From NCBI RefSeq assembly GCF_040459645.1, contig NZ_JARVHQ010000001.1, positions 2,170,001 to 2,234,000 of the forward strand: a stretch of 64,000 nucleotides of DNA. The letters are read 5' to 3'. Origin of the DNA: Bacillus cereus group sp. RP43 (GTDB lineage Bacteria; Bacillota; Bacilli; Bacillales; Bacillaceae_G). Under the pieces are notes generated by a model. It was not told where the DNA came from. It saw only the letters and a list, made by a program, of their open reading frames with translations, and searched no databases. The position numbers and the translations under genes were made by a program. Positions 36,251 to 44,913 of this stretch are shown piece by piece (the stretch's first letter is position 1; every line of letters begins with the position of its first letter).

Positions 36251-36287
36251 GAAAACTTGAGCATAATAAAAATGCTCAAGTTTTTTA
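36251..36287. terminator. Bidirectional terminator
   Basis: GAAAACTTGAGCAT pairs with ATGCTCAAGTTTTTT. Confidence 0.88.
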
Positions 36288-36360
36288 TGTTTGTTAGTCG
36301 ATATATAGAAATAGCGGAAATAAAGAAACAAAGTTTCCGCTCAAGAAAATCTTCTTATAA

Positions 36361-36723
36361 TTAATTGTTGTTATTTAATTCTTTTATACATTCTTGAACA
36401 AGTGTGACTGCCTGACTCATGGTAGGGCCTCCGCCAAATGCAGCTGTTACTCCAACCGTTTCAAGGATTTCTTGTTCTGAAGCACCTTGATCAATACATC
36501 CCTTTGTATGATAAATGATGCAATACTCATCCTGAGAATAAAGACTTATACCCAATGCAATCAATTGTTTTTCCTTCTTTGATAACTTACCATCTTTGAA
36601 GCACTCTTCTGTAAAAGAATTAAATTGTTCAGTGAATTTTGGCATTTTCTCAGCAAATAAACCCAATCCATATTTGTATTGTAATAGTGCAGCTTCTGTG
36701 GAATTTTTATCTTTATGTTCCAT
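36361..36723 (-). CDS. Carboxymuconolactone decarboxylase / AhpD-like protein
   Basis: 120 residues, all-helical CMD fold. The core [20 protein letters not shown] includes the YC...H...C arrangement ([12 protein letters not shown]) that in AhpD-like proteins forms a redox-active disulfide-type centre; the second Cys is four residues after His. Probably a peroxidase-associated or gamma-carboxymuconolactone-type enzyme. ATGGAG-type site is weak (TATGGAG 12 bases upstream). Single gene. Confidence 0.83.
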   Translation of the reverse strand: MEHKDKNSTEAALLQYKYGLGLFAEKMPKFTEQFNSFTEECFKDGKLSKKEKQLIALGISLYSQDEYCIIYHTKGCIDQGASEQEILETVGVTAAFGGGPTMSQAVTLVQECIKELNNNN

Positions 36724-36994
36724 TTTGAATTCAACTCCATATTTAGTATGTATTAAACAAAGATTAGTATGGGCGTAAGTAGTTTTGATTAATCATAATT
36801 GTAAAAAGAAAAACAGATAAGAAAATTAAATTGAATCTTTCTTCAGTCTCTAGTGCTTTAATGAATGAAAAATATTTTTCAGTGAAAATTCCACATATTT
36901 TTACTGAAAAGAAAAATACTAATACCTGTTTTAGTACTTTACTCTTAAAGCATTAAAACAAAATTACTAACTACGATACAAGGAGGCAATCACT

Positions 36995-37168
36995 GTGGAT
37001 ATTCGTGAAGGATTAATTCCAACGGCACTAGGTACAGCAGTGACAGCAGCAGGTTATGCTCTTAAACAAACTCGTGGAACTAATAAAATGATTGCAAATA
37101 CAGTATTTGGATTTGGTTTAGCTCATGTTGTTTTAGGTGTAATTGATCTTGTAGAACATCGTCGTTAG
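36995..37168 (+). CDS. Small conserved membrane protein (57 aa)
   Basis: GTG start eight bases after AAGGAGG. The product (MDIREGLIPTALGTAVTAAG ...) has two hydrophobic segments with GTAVTAAGYAL and TVFGFGLAHVVLGVIDLV, ending VEHRR. A strong terminator begins two bases after the stop, supporting a real gene. I recall such 57-residue proteins being misnamed asparagine synthetase in Bacillus; there is no such domain. Function unknown. Confidence 0.7.
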   Translation: MDIREGLIPTALGTAVTAAGYALKQTRGTNKMIANTVFGFGLAHVVLGVIDLVEHRR

Positions 37169-37169
37169 A

Positions 37170-37207
37170 ACAAAAGGCAAGCATATATTAATGCTTGCCT
37201 TTTGTGT
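37170..37207 (+). terminator. Terminator
   Basis: ACAAAAGGCAAGCAT pairs with ATGCTTGCCTTTTGT. Confidence 0.88.
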
Positions 37208-37305
37208 ATTACAATCAACATTCATATTTTAAAGTGCATTTACAGGAAAACATTTACAATTTATAACTTTGTACATTGAATTTTATAAAAAGAAAAGGTG
37301 ATTGA

Positions 37306-37569
37306 ATGGAATTTTCTAATGAAAGTAAAGCTTACCATGCTGGAGATATTGTTTATATTTTTTACCGAAATCCCCACACTCAGGATGTAGCAAATATACA
37401 AGCTGCAGCAGTTGTAAATAATCCTGAAAGACCTAATGAATTAGCACTATTTCTTTATGAAACGTATTATCCACTAGCAAATGAGATGGCTGTATATGCT
37501 ACCGAAGATGAGGCAAACCAAGCGTACAATTACTATTATGGGGATATTTCAGAGGAGATGTTAGAATGA
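37306..37569 (+). CDS. splA: SplA, regulator of spore photoproduct lyase
   Basis: 87 residues; B. subtilis SplA is 79. The conserved HAGDIVYIFYRNPHTQDVAN and NELALFLYETYYPL segments identify it. SplA is a small TRAP-like protein that limits splB expression in the developing forespore. AAAAGGTGATT precedes ATG. The end overlaps the splB start by four bases (ATGA), so the genes are translationally coupled. I could not place a convincing SigG promoter. Confidence 0.9.
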   Translation: MEFSNESKAYHAGDIVYIFYRNPHTQDVANIQAAAVVNNPERPNELALFLYETYYPLANEMAVYATEDEANQAYNYYYGDISEEMLE

Positions 37570-38594
37570 ATAACCCATTTATGCCTAAGCTTGTATATTT
37601 TGAACCAAAAGCATTAGATTATCCGTTAGGGAAAGAGCTTTTTGAGAAGTTTTCAAAGATGGATGTTGAAATTCGGCATACTACTTCCCATAATCAAGTG
37701 AGAGATTTGCCAGGCGATAACGATTTTCAAAAGTATCGAGTAGCAAAGTCTACTCTTGTTGTTGGGGTTAGAAAAACTCTGAAATTTGATACTTCAAAGC
37801 CTTCAGCAGAGTATGCTATTCCTTTTGCAACAGGGTGTATGGGGCATTGTCATTACTGTTATTTACAAACAACGATGGGGAGTAAGCCATATATCCGTAC
37901 TTATGTAAATGTCGATGAAATCCTAGAAGCTGCTGATAAATATATGGAGGCTCGTATACCTGAATTAACAAGGTTTGAAGCCTCGTGTACATCAGATATT
38001 GTAGGGATTGATCATTTAACTCATACTCTTAAGCGTGCGATTGAACATTTTGGAGGCTCTGAATATGGGGAATTACGATTCGTGACGAAATTTCATCATG
38101 TGGATCACTTGCTTGATGCAAAACATAACGGAAAAACAAGATTTCGCTTTAGTGTAAATGCTGATTATGTTATTAAAAACTTTGAGCCAGGTACTTCGCC
38201 CTTAGCTAAACGAATTGAGGCAGCAGGAAAAGTAGCCAGAGCAGGATATCCCCTGGGGTTTATCGTGGCTCCTATTTATCTTCATGAAGGGTGGCAGGAC
38301 GGGTACTATCATATGTTTGAACGCCTTGATGCTGAATTACCCCTTGATGTAAGGGATGATATTACATTTGAATTTATTCAACATCGTTTTACAAAGCCAG
38401 CTAAGAGGGTGATTGAAAAAAACTACCCTATGACCAAATTAGAATTAGATGAAGAGAGAAGAAGATATAAATGGGGGAAATATGGAATTGGTAAATATAT
38501 CTATCGAAAAGAAGAAGAAGAGGATATAAAAAATTATCTTTATTCTTATATGAAAAAGTTCTTTCCAAATGCAAAATTAGAATATTTTACATAA
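37566..38594 (+). CDS. splB: Spore photoproduct lyase SplB
   Basis: 342 residues, the same as B. subtilis SplB. Radical-SAM cluster motif CMGHCHYC (Cys91, Cys95, Cys98) and the catalytic hydrogen-donor Cys141 in FEASCTSDIVG are all present. It repairs the UV-induced spore photoproduct thymine dimer during germination without excision. Coupled to splA. No terminator directly follows; the nearest is at 38755. Confidence 0.95.
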   Translation: MNNPFMPKLVYFEPKALDYPLGKELFEKFSKMDVEIRHTTSHNQVRDLPGDNDFQKYRVAKSTLVVGVRKTLKFDTSKPSAEYAIPFATGCMGHCHYCYLQTTMGSKPYIRTYVNVDEILEAADKYMEARIPELTRFEASCTSDIVGIDHLTHTLKRAIEHFGGSEYGELRFVTKFHHVDHLLDAKHNGKTRFRFSVNADYVIKNFEPGTSPLAKRIEAAGKVARAGYPLGFIVAPIYLHEGWQDGYYHMFERLDAELPLDVRDDITFEFIQHRFTKPAKRVIEKNYPMTKLELDEERRRYKWGKYGIGKYIYRKEEEEDIKNYLYSYMKKFFPNAKLEYFT

Positions 38595-39547
38595 TAATAA
38601 TTAATAGCATTAAAATACAATGCGTAATTAAGGAATCTGCAGACCAAAGATCAAAATTACATGTATGTTTGTTGAGTTTTATTATTTACTTACACTTATA
38701 CGTCGTAAAGTAAGAAAAGTTTTAATTATCATAAAAATATTTAATTGATATGAAAAGGAAGGGGAGAGCTTTAGTTCCCTTCCTTATTAAATATAATTTA
38801 ATGCTTATTTTACAGTCTCTTTTAAACCTTACACTTCTGTAAATTCAATTTTTTCCTCTAGTAATAGGCGGTATATAGGAGGATTACGTCTTGGGTATGT
38901 AATAAGTATATGAAAACTAATAAACGGTACAGATACCTTTTTTAAGAGATTTTGTGATTTAATCTAGGTAAACATGAACAGATATGTGGACATCTTTTTA
39001 GTAAACAGTGATTCTGCAGATACTTAATTAAATTAATTACTATATGTTTTGGTGTTTCCTGAAAGTGCTACAATATCAGCTACAAATAAAAAACATTTTA
39101 TATTGAGACCTTACATGTTGTATATTACATTCTTTCATATCTAATATACATTGGTATTAATTATGAAAAGCTTTTAAATTTAAAATAACTCAAATGAAAG
39201 CAACCGTTCCTTAAGCCTTCATACAAATTATATTTAATCATAATAATATTATGTAACAAGGAAGTTGAACTAAATTAGAAAAAAACAGTAAGGGAAGCGA
39301 GAAGATAATATGAAGAGATTCGCAAATCAACATGTTGATTACATGAATTCAAAAAAATATGTTGAACTTTTAAAAGTTATGGCACACCAATGTGTTAAAA
39401 ACTGATTAGTGAGCTTTCTAGGTATAAAACATTAAGTGCAAAATAGGTGACAGAAATTTAAAATATTCCACAATTAACTGTGTAACAATTATCTCTTAGG
39501 CTTTTTTTGTTTTTTTTGGTAAAAATAAAACTGGAGGTGTCTTTTAG
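38595..39547. other. Long non-coding stretch before ykkCD
   Basis: A clear terminator (AAGGAAGGGGA / TTCCCTTCCTT, 38755-38788) probably ends splAB. A 31-codon frame at 39310-39405 (MKRFANQHVDYMNSKKYVEL ...) has GGGAAGCGAGAAG upstream and might be a gene fragment. I see no guanidine riboswitch. The rest is AT-rich without features, which suggests lost genes. Confidence 0.5.
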
Positions 39548-39889
39548 ATGAGTAAAGACTGGATTAAAGTATTTGTTGCTGCTTTCTTTGAAATTTTTTG
39601 GGTTACTGGTTTAAAATATGCTGATGACTTTTGGACTTGGACGGGAACTATCATTGCTATATTTTTCAGCTTTTATTTAATGATTATGGCAGGAAGAAAG
39701 CTTCCCGTGGGAACCGTTTATGCTGTTTTTGTTGGGTTAGGTACAGCTGGAACTGTCTTTTCTGAAATCCTATTCTTCGGTGAACCGTTTAAAGTGGGAA
39801 AAGTACTCTTGATTTTATTTTTATTAGCTGGAGTAATTGGCTTGAAATTAGTCACAGATGACAAAGTTCAGGGAGGTGACGAATCGTAA
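39548..39889 (+). CDS. ykkC: SMR efflux subunit YkkC
   Basis: 113 residues, four transmembrane helices. Small multidrug resistance family with the membrane-embedded Glu in [15 protein letters not shown] and [19 protein letters not shown] in helix 3. Closely resembles B. subtilis YkkC (112 aa). It forms a heterodimer with YkkD; relatives export guanidinium or cationic drugs. GGAGGTG precedes ATG. The stop overlaps the ykkD start by one base. Confidence 0.88.
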   Translation: MSKDWIKVFVAAFFEIFWVTGLKYADDFWTWTGTIIAIFFSFYLMIMAGRKLPVGTVYAVFVGLGTAGTVFSEILFFGEPFKVGKVLLILFLLAGVIGLKLVTDDKVQGGDES

Positions 39890-40203
39890 TGGCATGGATT
39901 TCTTTAATCTTAGCAGGTTTGTTTGAAATGTTTGGTGTTGCTATGATAAATAAACTGCATAAAGACCGAAATTGGCAATCATTAGTTTTCTTAATCCTCG
40001 GATTTGGATTAAGTTTTATATTCCTTGCTTATGCAATGGAAACACTACCTATGGGAACAGCTTATGCAATTTGGACTGGAATTGGTGCGTCTGGTGGTGC
40101 AATTATAGGTATGGTTTTATATGACGAATCAAAAGATTGGAGAAGACTTGTTTTTATAGGTATGGTTTTAAGTGCCGCAATTGGTCTAAAACTCGTTTCA
40201 TAA
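39889..40203 (+). CDS. ykkD: SMR efflux subunit YkkD
   Basis: 104 residues with four helices; GLFEMFGVAMINKL carries the essential Glu, and METLPMGTAYAIWTGIGASGG matches YkkD of B. subtilis (105 aa). Partner of YkkC in opposite membrane orientation. Same operon by stop/start overlap. A weak terminator lies at 40228-40272. Unlike the B. subtilis pair, no ykkC-class (guanidine-I) leader precedes the operon. Confidence 0.88.
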   Translation: MAWISLILAGLFEMFGVAMINKLHKDRNWQSLVFLILGFGLSFIFLAYAMETLPMGTAYAIWTGIGASGGAIIGMVLYDESKDWRRLVFIGMVLSAAIGLKLVS

Positions 40204-40227
40204 ATAATTTTTCAGATTAATTTATTA

Positions 40228-40272
40228 GGAAGATACTCTGTTTTTATTAAGCAAATTATCTTCTCACTTTTT
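40228..40272 (+). terminator. Terminator after ykkCD
   Basis: GGAAGATA pairs with TATCTTCT; long loop, followed by CTTTTTTT. Confidence 0.6.
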
Positions 40273-40410
40273 TTAAGTATGTAGTTTAATTTAAGAATTC
40301 AAATTATAAATAAAGTGTACAGCGCGAAAAATCTACCGCTGAAAAAACGTTAATTTTCTTGTTTACAAACAAGAGGGCATAGGAGTAATATATTGTACAT
40401 AAATTCATAT

Positions 40411-40552
40411 CACAATTCGCTGAATCCATATGGAGCGGGGGAACCAAATTTTGTGCGATTGCACTCGGGGTGAATCCTTCTTAAATGAAGGTAGGGCTAC
40501 TCTCAAGGCCCGAATCCGACAGCTAACCTCGTAAGCGTTTCGAGAGGGGATA
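40411..40552 (+). ncRNA. c-di-AMP riboswitch (ydaO/yuaA class)
   Basis: Conserved blocks in order: CGCTGAATCC, GAGCGGGGGAACCAAATTT, GGGGTGAATCCTTC, GTAGGGCTAC, GGCCCGAATCCGACAGCTAA, CCTCGTAAGCG and CGAGAGG. These are the ydaO hallmarks. It binds cyclic di-AMP, normally an off-switch for potassium and osmolyte uptake or cell-wall genes; here it precedes an amino-acid permease. Confidence 0.95.
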
Positions 40553-40565
40553 CTATGGTGATTTT

Positions 40566-40600
40566 TAAAAACACTGGGTGAACTTTAGTGTCTTTTTTTA
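40566..40600 (+). terminator. ydaO expression-platform terminator
   Basis: AAACACT pairs with AGTGTCTT across GGGTGAACTTT, followed by TTTTT. It lies 12 bases after the aptamer. Confidence 0.75.
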
Positions 40601-40641
40601 TACTCTTTTTTAGAAAATAATTCAAAAAAAGGATGAGACAC

Positions 40642-42138
40642 TTGAAAGAAACACCCATAAAAACGAGAAATTCACTTTTTTCTTTTTCTTCTAACTCCCA
40701 GCCTTCTGAATTAAGAAGAGAATTAGGGATGAGACATTTAACAATGATTTCTATAGGTGGAAGCATTGGAACTGGGTTATTTATTGCAAGTGGAAATACG
40801 ATTCATACAGCAGGACCTGGTGGGGCAATTATAGCTTATTTGTTGATGGGTTGTATTGTTTACCTGTTGATGACCAGCTTGGGAGAGATGGCAGCGTATA
40901 TGCCTACATCTGGTTCTTTTAGTACATATGCTGCTAAATTTGTAGATCCTGCATTTGGTTTTGCGATTGGTTGGAATTACTGGTTTAGCTGGACTATTAC
41001 TCTTGCAGTTGAAATTTCATCAGGAGCTATTCTTATGAAATATTGGTTTCCATATAGTCCATCTATTCTTTGGAGTGCGTTATTCATACTGTTTATGTTT
41101 GGAATTAATATTCTTTCAGTGAAGCATTATGGAGAAATGGAGTTTTGGCTTTCACTTGTAAAAGTTATTACTATAGTCACGTTTATTATATTAGGAATAG
41201 CCACGATATTCGGAATTTTCAAAGGGAATCCTATTGGATTTCACAATCTAACAATTGGAGACGCACCGTTTCATGGAGGTATTCTTTCCATTTTTAGTGT
41301 GTTTATGATTGCGGGGTTTTCCTTCCAAGGTACAGAAATGGTCGGAGTTGTAGCTGGAGAAAGTAAGGCTCCTGAAAAGCATATTCCAAAAGCTGTGCGG
41401 CAAATCTTTTGGAGAATTCTCTTATTTTACATACTTACCATTTGCATAATTGGAGTCATAATTCCCTATACAGATCAGAATCTAGTTAACAATGACATTA
41501 GTAATATTACAATGAGTCCCTTTACCCTAGTTTTTGAGAAAATTGGATTCGCATTTGCAGCTTCTATTATGAATGCGGTTATCTTGATATCTGTTCTATC
41601 AGCTGGTAATTCTGGAATGTATGTTGCAACCCGAATGTTATGGGTAATGGCAAAAGAAGGGAAAGCTCCAAATTGCTTAAAAAAAGTAAATAAACAAGGT
41701 ATTCCTATTAATGCTTTACTTATGACAACGGCTGTGTCAATCGTAGCGTTTGCAGCTTCTTTATTTGGAGAAGGGCAAGCATTTATATGGCTTTTGAATG
41801 CTTCAGGACTTTGTGGATTTATTGCATGGTTAGGAATTGCTATAAGCCATTATCGTTTTCGTCAGGCTTTTTTACATCAAGAAAAGAATTTAAATAAGCT
41901 CCCGTATCAAGCAAAGTGGTATCCCATCGGTCCTATTTTGGCTTTTGTAATATGTACTATTATTATTTTAGGGCAGAATTATTCAGCCTTTATGGGATCA
42001 CATGTCGATTGGTATGAAGTGCTTGCTACTTATATTGGTTTACTACTGTTTCTTGTATTTTGGTTCGGCTATAAAATTATAAAAAAAACAAAGGTGATTC
42101 CATTACAACAAGTCAATTTAGATCATGATAATCATTAA
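40642..42138 (+). CDS. Amino-acid permease (LysP/APC-AAT family) under c-di-AMP control
   Basis: About 498 residues, 12 transmembrane helices. Motifs of the AAT family: RHLTMISIGGSIGTGLFIASG (helix 1), SGSFSTYAAKFVDPAFGFAIGWNYW and FSFQGTEMVGVVAGESKAPEK. Closest in pattern to LysP lysine permeases, but specificity is not certain. TTG 40642 is preferred because AAAAGG is nine bases upstream; ATG 40633 touches that site. The ydaO riboswitch ties uptake to c-di-AMP, as expected for solute or osmolyte control. It may be co-transcribed with the next gene. Confidence 0.87.
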   Translation: MKETPIKTRNSLFSFSSNSQPSELRRELGMRHLTMISIGGSIGTGLFIASGNTIHTAGPGGAIIAYLLMGCIVYLLMTSLGEMAAYMPTSGSFSTYAAKFVDPAFGFAIGWNYWFSWTITLAVEISSGAILMKYWFPYSPSILWSALFILFMFGINILSVKHYGEMEFWLSLVKVITIVTFIILGIATIFGIFKGNPIGFHNLTIGDAPFHGGILSIFSVFMIAGFSFQGTEMVGVVAGESKAPEKHIPKAVRQIFWRILLFYILTICIIGVIIPYTDQNLVNNDISNITMSPFTLVFEKIGFAFAASIMNAVILISVLSAGNSGMYVATRMLWVMAKEGKAPNCLKKVNKQGIPINALLMTTAVSIVAFAASLFGEGQAFIWLLNASGLCGFIAWLGIAISHYRFRQAFLHQEKNLNKLPYQAKWYPIGPILAFVICTIIILGQNYSAFMGSHVDWYEVLATYIGLLLFLVFWFGYKIIKKTKVIPLQQVNLDHDNH

Positions 42139-42163
42139 GAATGGAAATTAAGGAGACAGAAAT

Positions 42164-42655
42164 ATGGAACTAGACATTCTACTTAGGTTACTTGTAGCAA
42201 TACTTGTTGGAGCAATGATTGGATTAGAGCGCCAATGGCACAATTGCATAGCTGGATTACGTACAAATATACTTGTTTCCGTGGGTGCTGCACTTTTTGT
42301 ACTATTAAGTGTACTCACTCCAACCGATAATACACCTACAAGAATTGCTTCTCAAATTGTAAGCGGGATTGGTTTTTTAGGTGCTGGAGTTATTATGAAA
42401 GATGGATTGACAGTTCGAGGACTGGATACCGCAGCAACTTTATGGTGTTCTGCAGCTGTAGGAACGTTAGCTGGTAGTGGTTATTTACTTATAGCTATAA
42501 CAGGCACCATTCTTATTGTTAGCATAAATAGTTTACTAAGACCTGTTTCGAAGTGGATTTCCGAAAAATCTGAAAAGGGTTTTAAATATTCCCAACAAGT
42601 TACTTCTCTCTCTTATAGAGTAAAACATAAATCATCAGAGAAGAAAGATTGTTAA
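42164..42655 (+). CDS. MgtC/SapB family membrane protein, short form
   Basis: 163 residues with the MgtC N-terminal membrane domain (LLVAILVGAMIGLERQW, then AGLRTNILVSVGAALF and GIGFLGAGVIMKDG). It lacks the C-terminal ACT-like domain of full MgtC (about 230 residues). MgtC proteins support growth in low Mg and modulate ATP synthase or phosphate uptake. AAGGAGACAG precedes ATG. It lies 25 bp after the permease, probably in the same c-di-AMP-controlled transcript. An 83-codon in-frame open stretch follows its stop. Confidence 0.85.
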   Translation: MELDILLRLLVAILVGAMIGLERQWHNCIAGLRTNILVSVGAALFVLLSVLTPTDNTPTRIASQIVSGIGFLGAGVIMKDGLTVRGLDTAATLWCSAAVGTLAGSGYLLIAITGTILIVSINSLLRPVSKWISEKSEKGFKYSQQVTSLSYRVKHKSSEKKDC

Positions 42656-42907
42656 CGAGAAGCTAATTTAAGACCGTTTAACTACAAACACGCTCTCGAA
42701 AATCCTGGATGGTTAAATGCCAATAGTGATATTAGTAAATATAATGTTAAAGTGGGTAGAGATGAATGTAAAAATGTCTGGCATGAAAATGTATATAAAA
42801 ATTACACTGATTTTAATAATTGGAAGCAGCAACTCTTAACCTGCTGTGAGTTCAGGAAATTCACTCATGTAGAACTACAAGAAATCAAAAATGAAATTGA
42901 TAAATAG
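42656..42907 (+). pseudogene. Relic reading frame downstream of mgtC
   Basis: Open in the same frame as the mgtC-like gene, right after its TAA, for 83 codons to TAG 42907: HALENPGWLNANSDISKYNV ... VWHENVYKNYTDFNNWKQQL .... It looks protein-like (Trp, Cys and His rich) but not like an ACT domain. It has no start and is probably the tail of another, lost gene. Confidence 0.4.
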
Positions 42908-43513
42908 ATGACTTAAAATGTTTCAGAAATGAAACTAATTGAGTCATCTATTTTTATTATGTAGGGAATGTTGTAAAGTAAATGGAGAAGGTACTTTTTA
43001 CTTGGTTAAAATCTAAGTCTATTAAAAAGTAAGTCAAAAACTTTCTTTTGTACAACAAAGTAGCTAGCTTAAGCAGCCAACTACTTGTTGTACAAAAGAA
43101 ATCAGGCCATACAAAATGATATGTAACTTTATGGTTCTTAAATTTATTAAGAGACATGGATTAATATAAGCTAGAATATATTAATCAAAAAATAGATTAG
43201 ACAATTGCATAATGAACTCGGGGCACGCATCAAACGCTTTGCTGAAAGAAGAGAATAAAGACTCTTATAACATATATATAGCCAGAGATAGACAAAACGC
43301 AGATTTCGTAGGTTATCAGATAAAATATAAAGCTCCTGACATATTATATATGACGAATATGTTAGGAATTTTTATTTATTCATTCGTTTTTGATCTCGTT
43401 AAAACCATAAACAAAGTAATTATACAAAAAGCAATTAACACTAAGAAGGGGATAGTTATAAAACCTAGCCAATTTATATAATCAACATTATTGTTTGTTT
43501 TTCCTTCTCATTC
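42908..43513. other. Intergenic stretch with a long hairpin
   Basis: Besides the hairpin at 43042-43101, the plus strand has an 89-codon frame at 43212-43481 (IYIARDRQNADFVGYQIKYK ...) without ribosome-binding site or recognised family. I do not call it a gene. The region is AT-rich and looks like a site of past gene loss. Confidence 0.4.
43042..43101. repeat. Long near-perfect hairpin
   Basis: TTTCTTTTGTACAACAAAGT (43042 on) pairs with its complement ending at 43101 (CTACTTGTTGTACAAAAGAA), 21-22 bp with one base difference; the loop is about 17 nt. No T-tract follows, so it is not a simple terminator. Confidence 0.65.
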
Positions 43514-43873
43514 TTATCTGTCATGACAGTTTTCTCCTTTTTGAGATAAACAAGCATCGTTTTTATCACATGACGCTACTACATTTTGTACGTCATGAAA
43601 GACAACATCAAACATAGCGAGTAACTGTTCAATTTGCTGATTGCGCAAGGAATAGTGGACGTATTTTCCTTCTTGTCTACCTAGAATGATTCCGCATCCT
43701 TTTAAACAATTTAGATGCTGAGATACGTTTGATTGATTTCCTTGGGTGATTTCTACAATTTCAGATACTGTTTTTTCACCATCCATCATACATTGAAGAA
43801 TTTGTAGTCTTGTTTTATCAGCAAAGCCACGAATGAACTTTGCTTTTACATCTAAATCATTTGAGTTGCACAA
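43514..43873 (-). CDS. ArsR/SmtB-family metal-responsive repressor
   Basis: 119 residues from TTG 43873, six bases after GGAGAGG; the ATG 15 bases earlier overlaps that site. Winged helix: KFIRGFADKTRLQILQCMMDGEKTVSEI ... NQSNVSQHLNCLKGCGIILGRQEGKYVHYSL. Cys in the N-terminus (CNSND) and at the C-terminus (CDKNDACLSQKGENCHD) could bind metal, as in CadC/CmtR-like sensors. Divergent from the Mn transporter, with a palindrome just upstream. Target metal not assignable. Confidence 0.85.
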   Translation of the reverse strand: MCNSNDLDVKAKFIRGFADKTRLQILQCMMDGEKTVSEIVEITQGNQSNVSQHLNCLKGCGIILGRQEGKYVHYSLRNQQIEQLLAMFDVVFHDVQNVVASCDKNDACLSQKGENCHDR

Positions 43874-43891
43874 TTGTATCCTCTCCATTCG

Positions 43892-43909
43892 TATTAGTAA
43901 TGACTAATA
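43892..43909. promoter_or_regulatory. Operator palindrome of the ArsR/SmtB repressor
   Basis: TATTAGT-AATG-ACTAATA, perfect 7-bp arms, located 19 bases before the repressor start. Probably its own operator. Confidence 0.65.
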
Positions 43910-44000
43910 TGTGTGTCAAAAAGAATTAAGAAAAGTTTGATATTTTTTGTTTTTTAGGGGATAAGTTTTCACAATATATTCATAAACTAGTAAAAAGCAG

Positions 44001-44029
44001 TTTACAAATTTGTATCTAGCTTATATAAT
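44001..44029 (+). promoter_or_regulatory. SigA promoter of the Mn transporter operon
   Basis: TTTACA (44001-44006), 17 bases, TATAAT (44024-44029). The MntR-like palindrome begins about 16 bases after the -10. Confidence 0.8.
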
Positions 44030-44044
44030 TTGACTCATATAAAA

Positions 44045-44064
44045 AAGTTTCCTTAAGGAAACTT
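44045..44064. promoter_or_regulatory. MntR-type operator
   Basis: A perfect 20-bp palindrome with half-site AAGTTTCCTT. It matches the CCTTAAGGAAAC core of MntR sites in B. subtilis and lies at the transcription start, where Mn-loaded MntR would block transcription. Confidence 0.78.
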
Positions 44065-44163
44065 AGTTGTGAATTTACATTCGCATTATATTTTTTTGTT
44101 TGAAAGTTGCCTTTACGCAAAAAAATTACATATACGAAAAAAAGAAAGGAGGATGCATAAAAA

Positions 44164-44913
44164 ATGACTGAGGCTATAATTGTCAAAGATTTATTTGTAT
44201 CCTATCAAGGGAATCAAGTAGTTCAAAATGTTTCTTTTGAGATTGAAAAAGGAAAGCTCGTTGGGATTATTGGTCCAAACGGAGCAGGAAAGTCGACTTT
44301 GATGAAAGCTATTTTAGATTTAATCCCGAATGATAAGGGATATGTTCGGGTTCTTGGAGAGGATATTCGAAGCGCTAGAAAGCGTATTGCGTATGTACCA
44401 CAAAGAAGTGATATAGATTGGGATTTCCCGATTACAGTTTTAGATGTAGTGCTAATTGGAACGTATCCATCTTTAGGGATGATGAAAAGACCGAGGAAAG
44501 AGCATCGAGATTGGGCATTTGAATGTCTAAAAAAAGTCGGAATGGAGGAATTTAAAAATCGCCAAATTGGTGAGCTTTCAGGCGGACAACAACAACGTGT
44601 CTTTTTAGCGAGAGCATTAGCACAAAAGGCGGAGATATTTTTCTTAGATGAACCGTTTGTTGGAATTGATGTAACGAGTGAAGAGACAATTATTAAAATT
44701 CTTAGAGAATTACGTAAAGAAGGGAAAACAATTGTTGTTGTACATCACGACCTAAGTAAAGCAGAGTCCTATTTTGATAAATTACTATTATTGAATAAGA
44801 GCTTAATTCATTACGGGGAAGTACGACAAGTATTAGAACCAACAGTTATGTCAAAAGCATATGTGAATCAAGGAATATTCTTCAATAATCCAGCGGAGGT
44901 ACATTCATCATGA
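44164..44913 (+). CDS. mntB: Manganese ABC transporter ATPase
   Basis: 249 residues: Walker A GPNGAGKST, signature LSGGQQQRVFLARA, Walker B IFFLDEPFVGID, H-loop VVHHDL. ZnuC/MntB-type nucleotide-binding subunit of the metal-chelate ABC family. GGAGGATG precedes ATG. The stop overlaps the permease start by four bases. Mn rather than Zn is inferred from the MntR-like operator and from the binding protein. Confidence 0.88.
   Translation: MTEAIIVKDLFVSYQGNQVVQNVSFEIEKGKLVGIIGPNGAGKSTLMKAILDLIPNDKGYVRVLGEDIRSARKRIAYVPQRSDIDWDFPITVLDVVLIGTYPSLGMMKRPRKEHRDWAFECLKKVGMEEFKNRQIGELSGGQQQRVFLARALAQKAEIFFLDEPFVGIDVTSEETIIKILRELRKEGKTIVVVHHDLSKAESYFDKLLLLNKSLIHYGEVRQVLEPTVMSKAYVNQGIFFNNPAEVHSS

Noticed and set aside
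38595..39547. Guanidine-I riboswitch before ykkCD
   Set aside because: None of the conserved ykkC leader blocks could be found.
43212..43481. 89-codon frame as a gene
   Set aside because: No ribosome-binding site, no family resemblance, and it lies in a region of relics.
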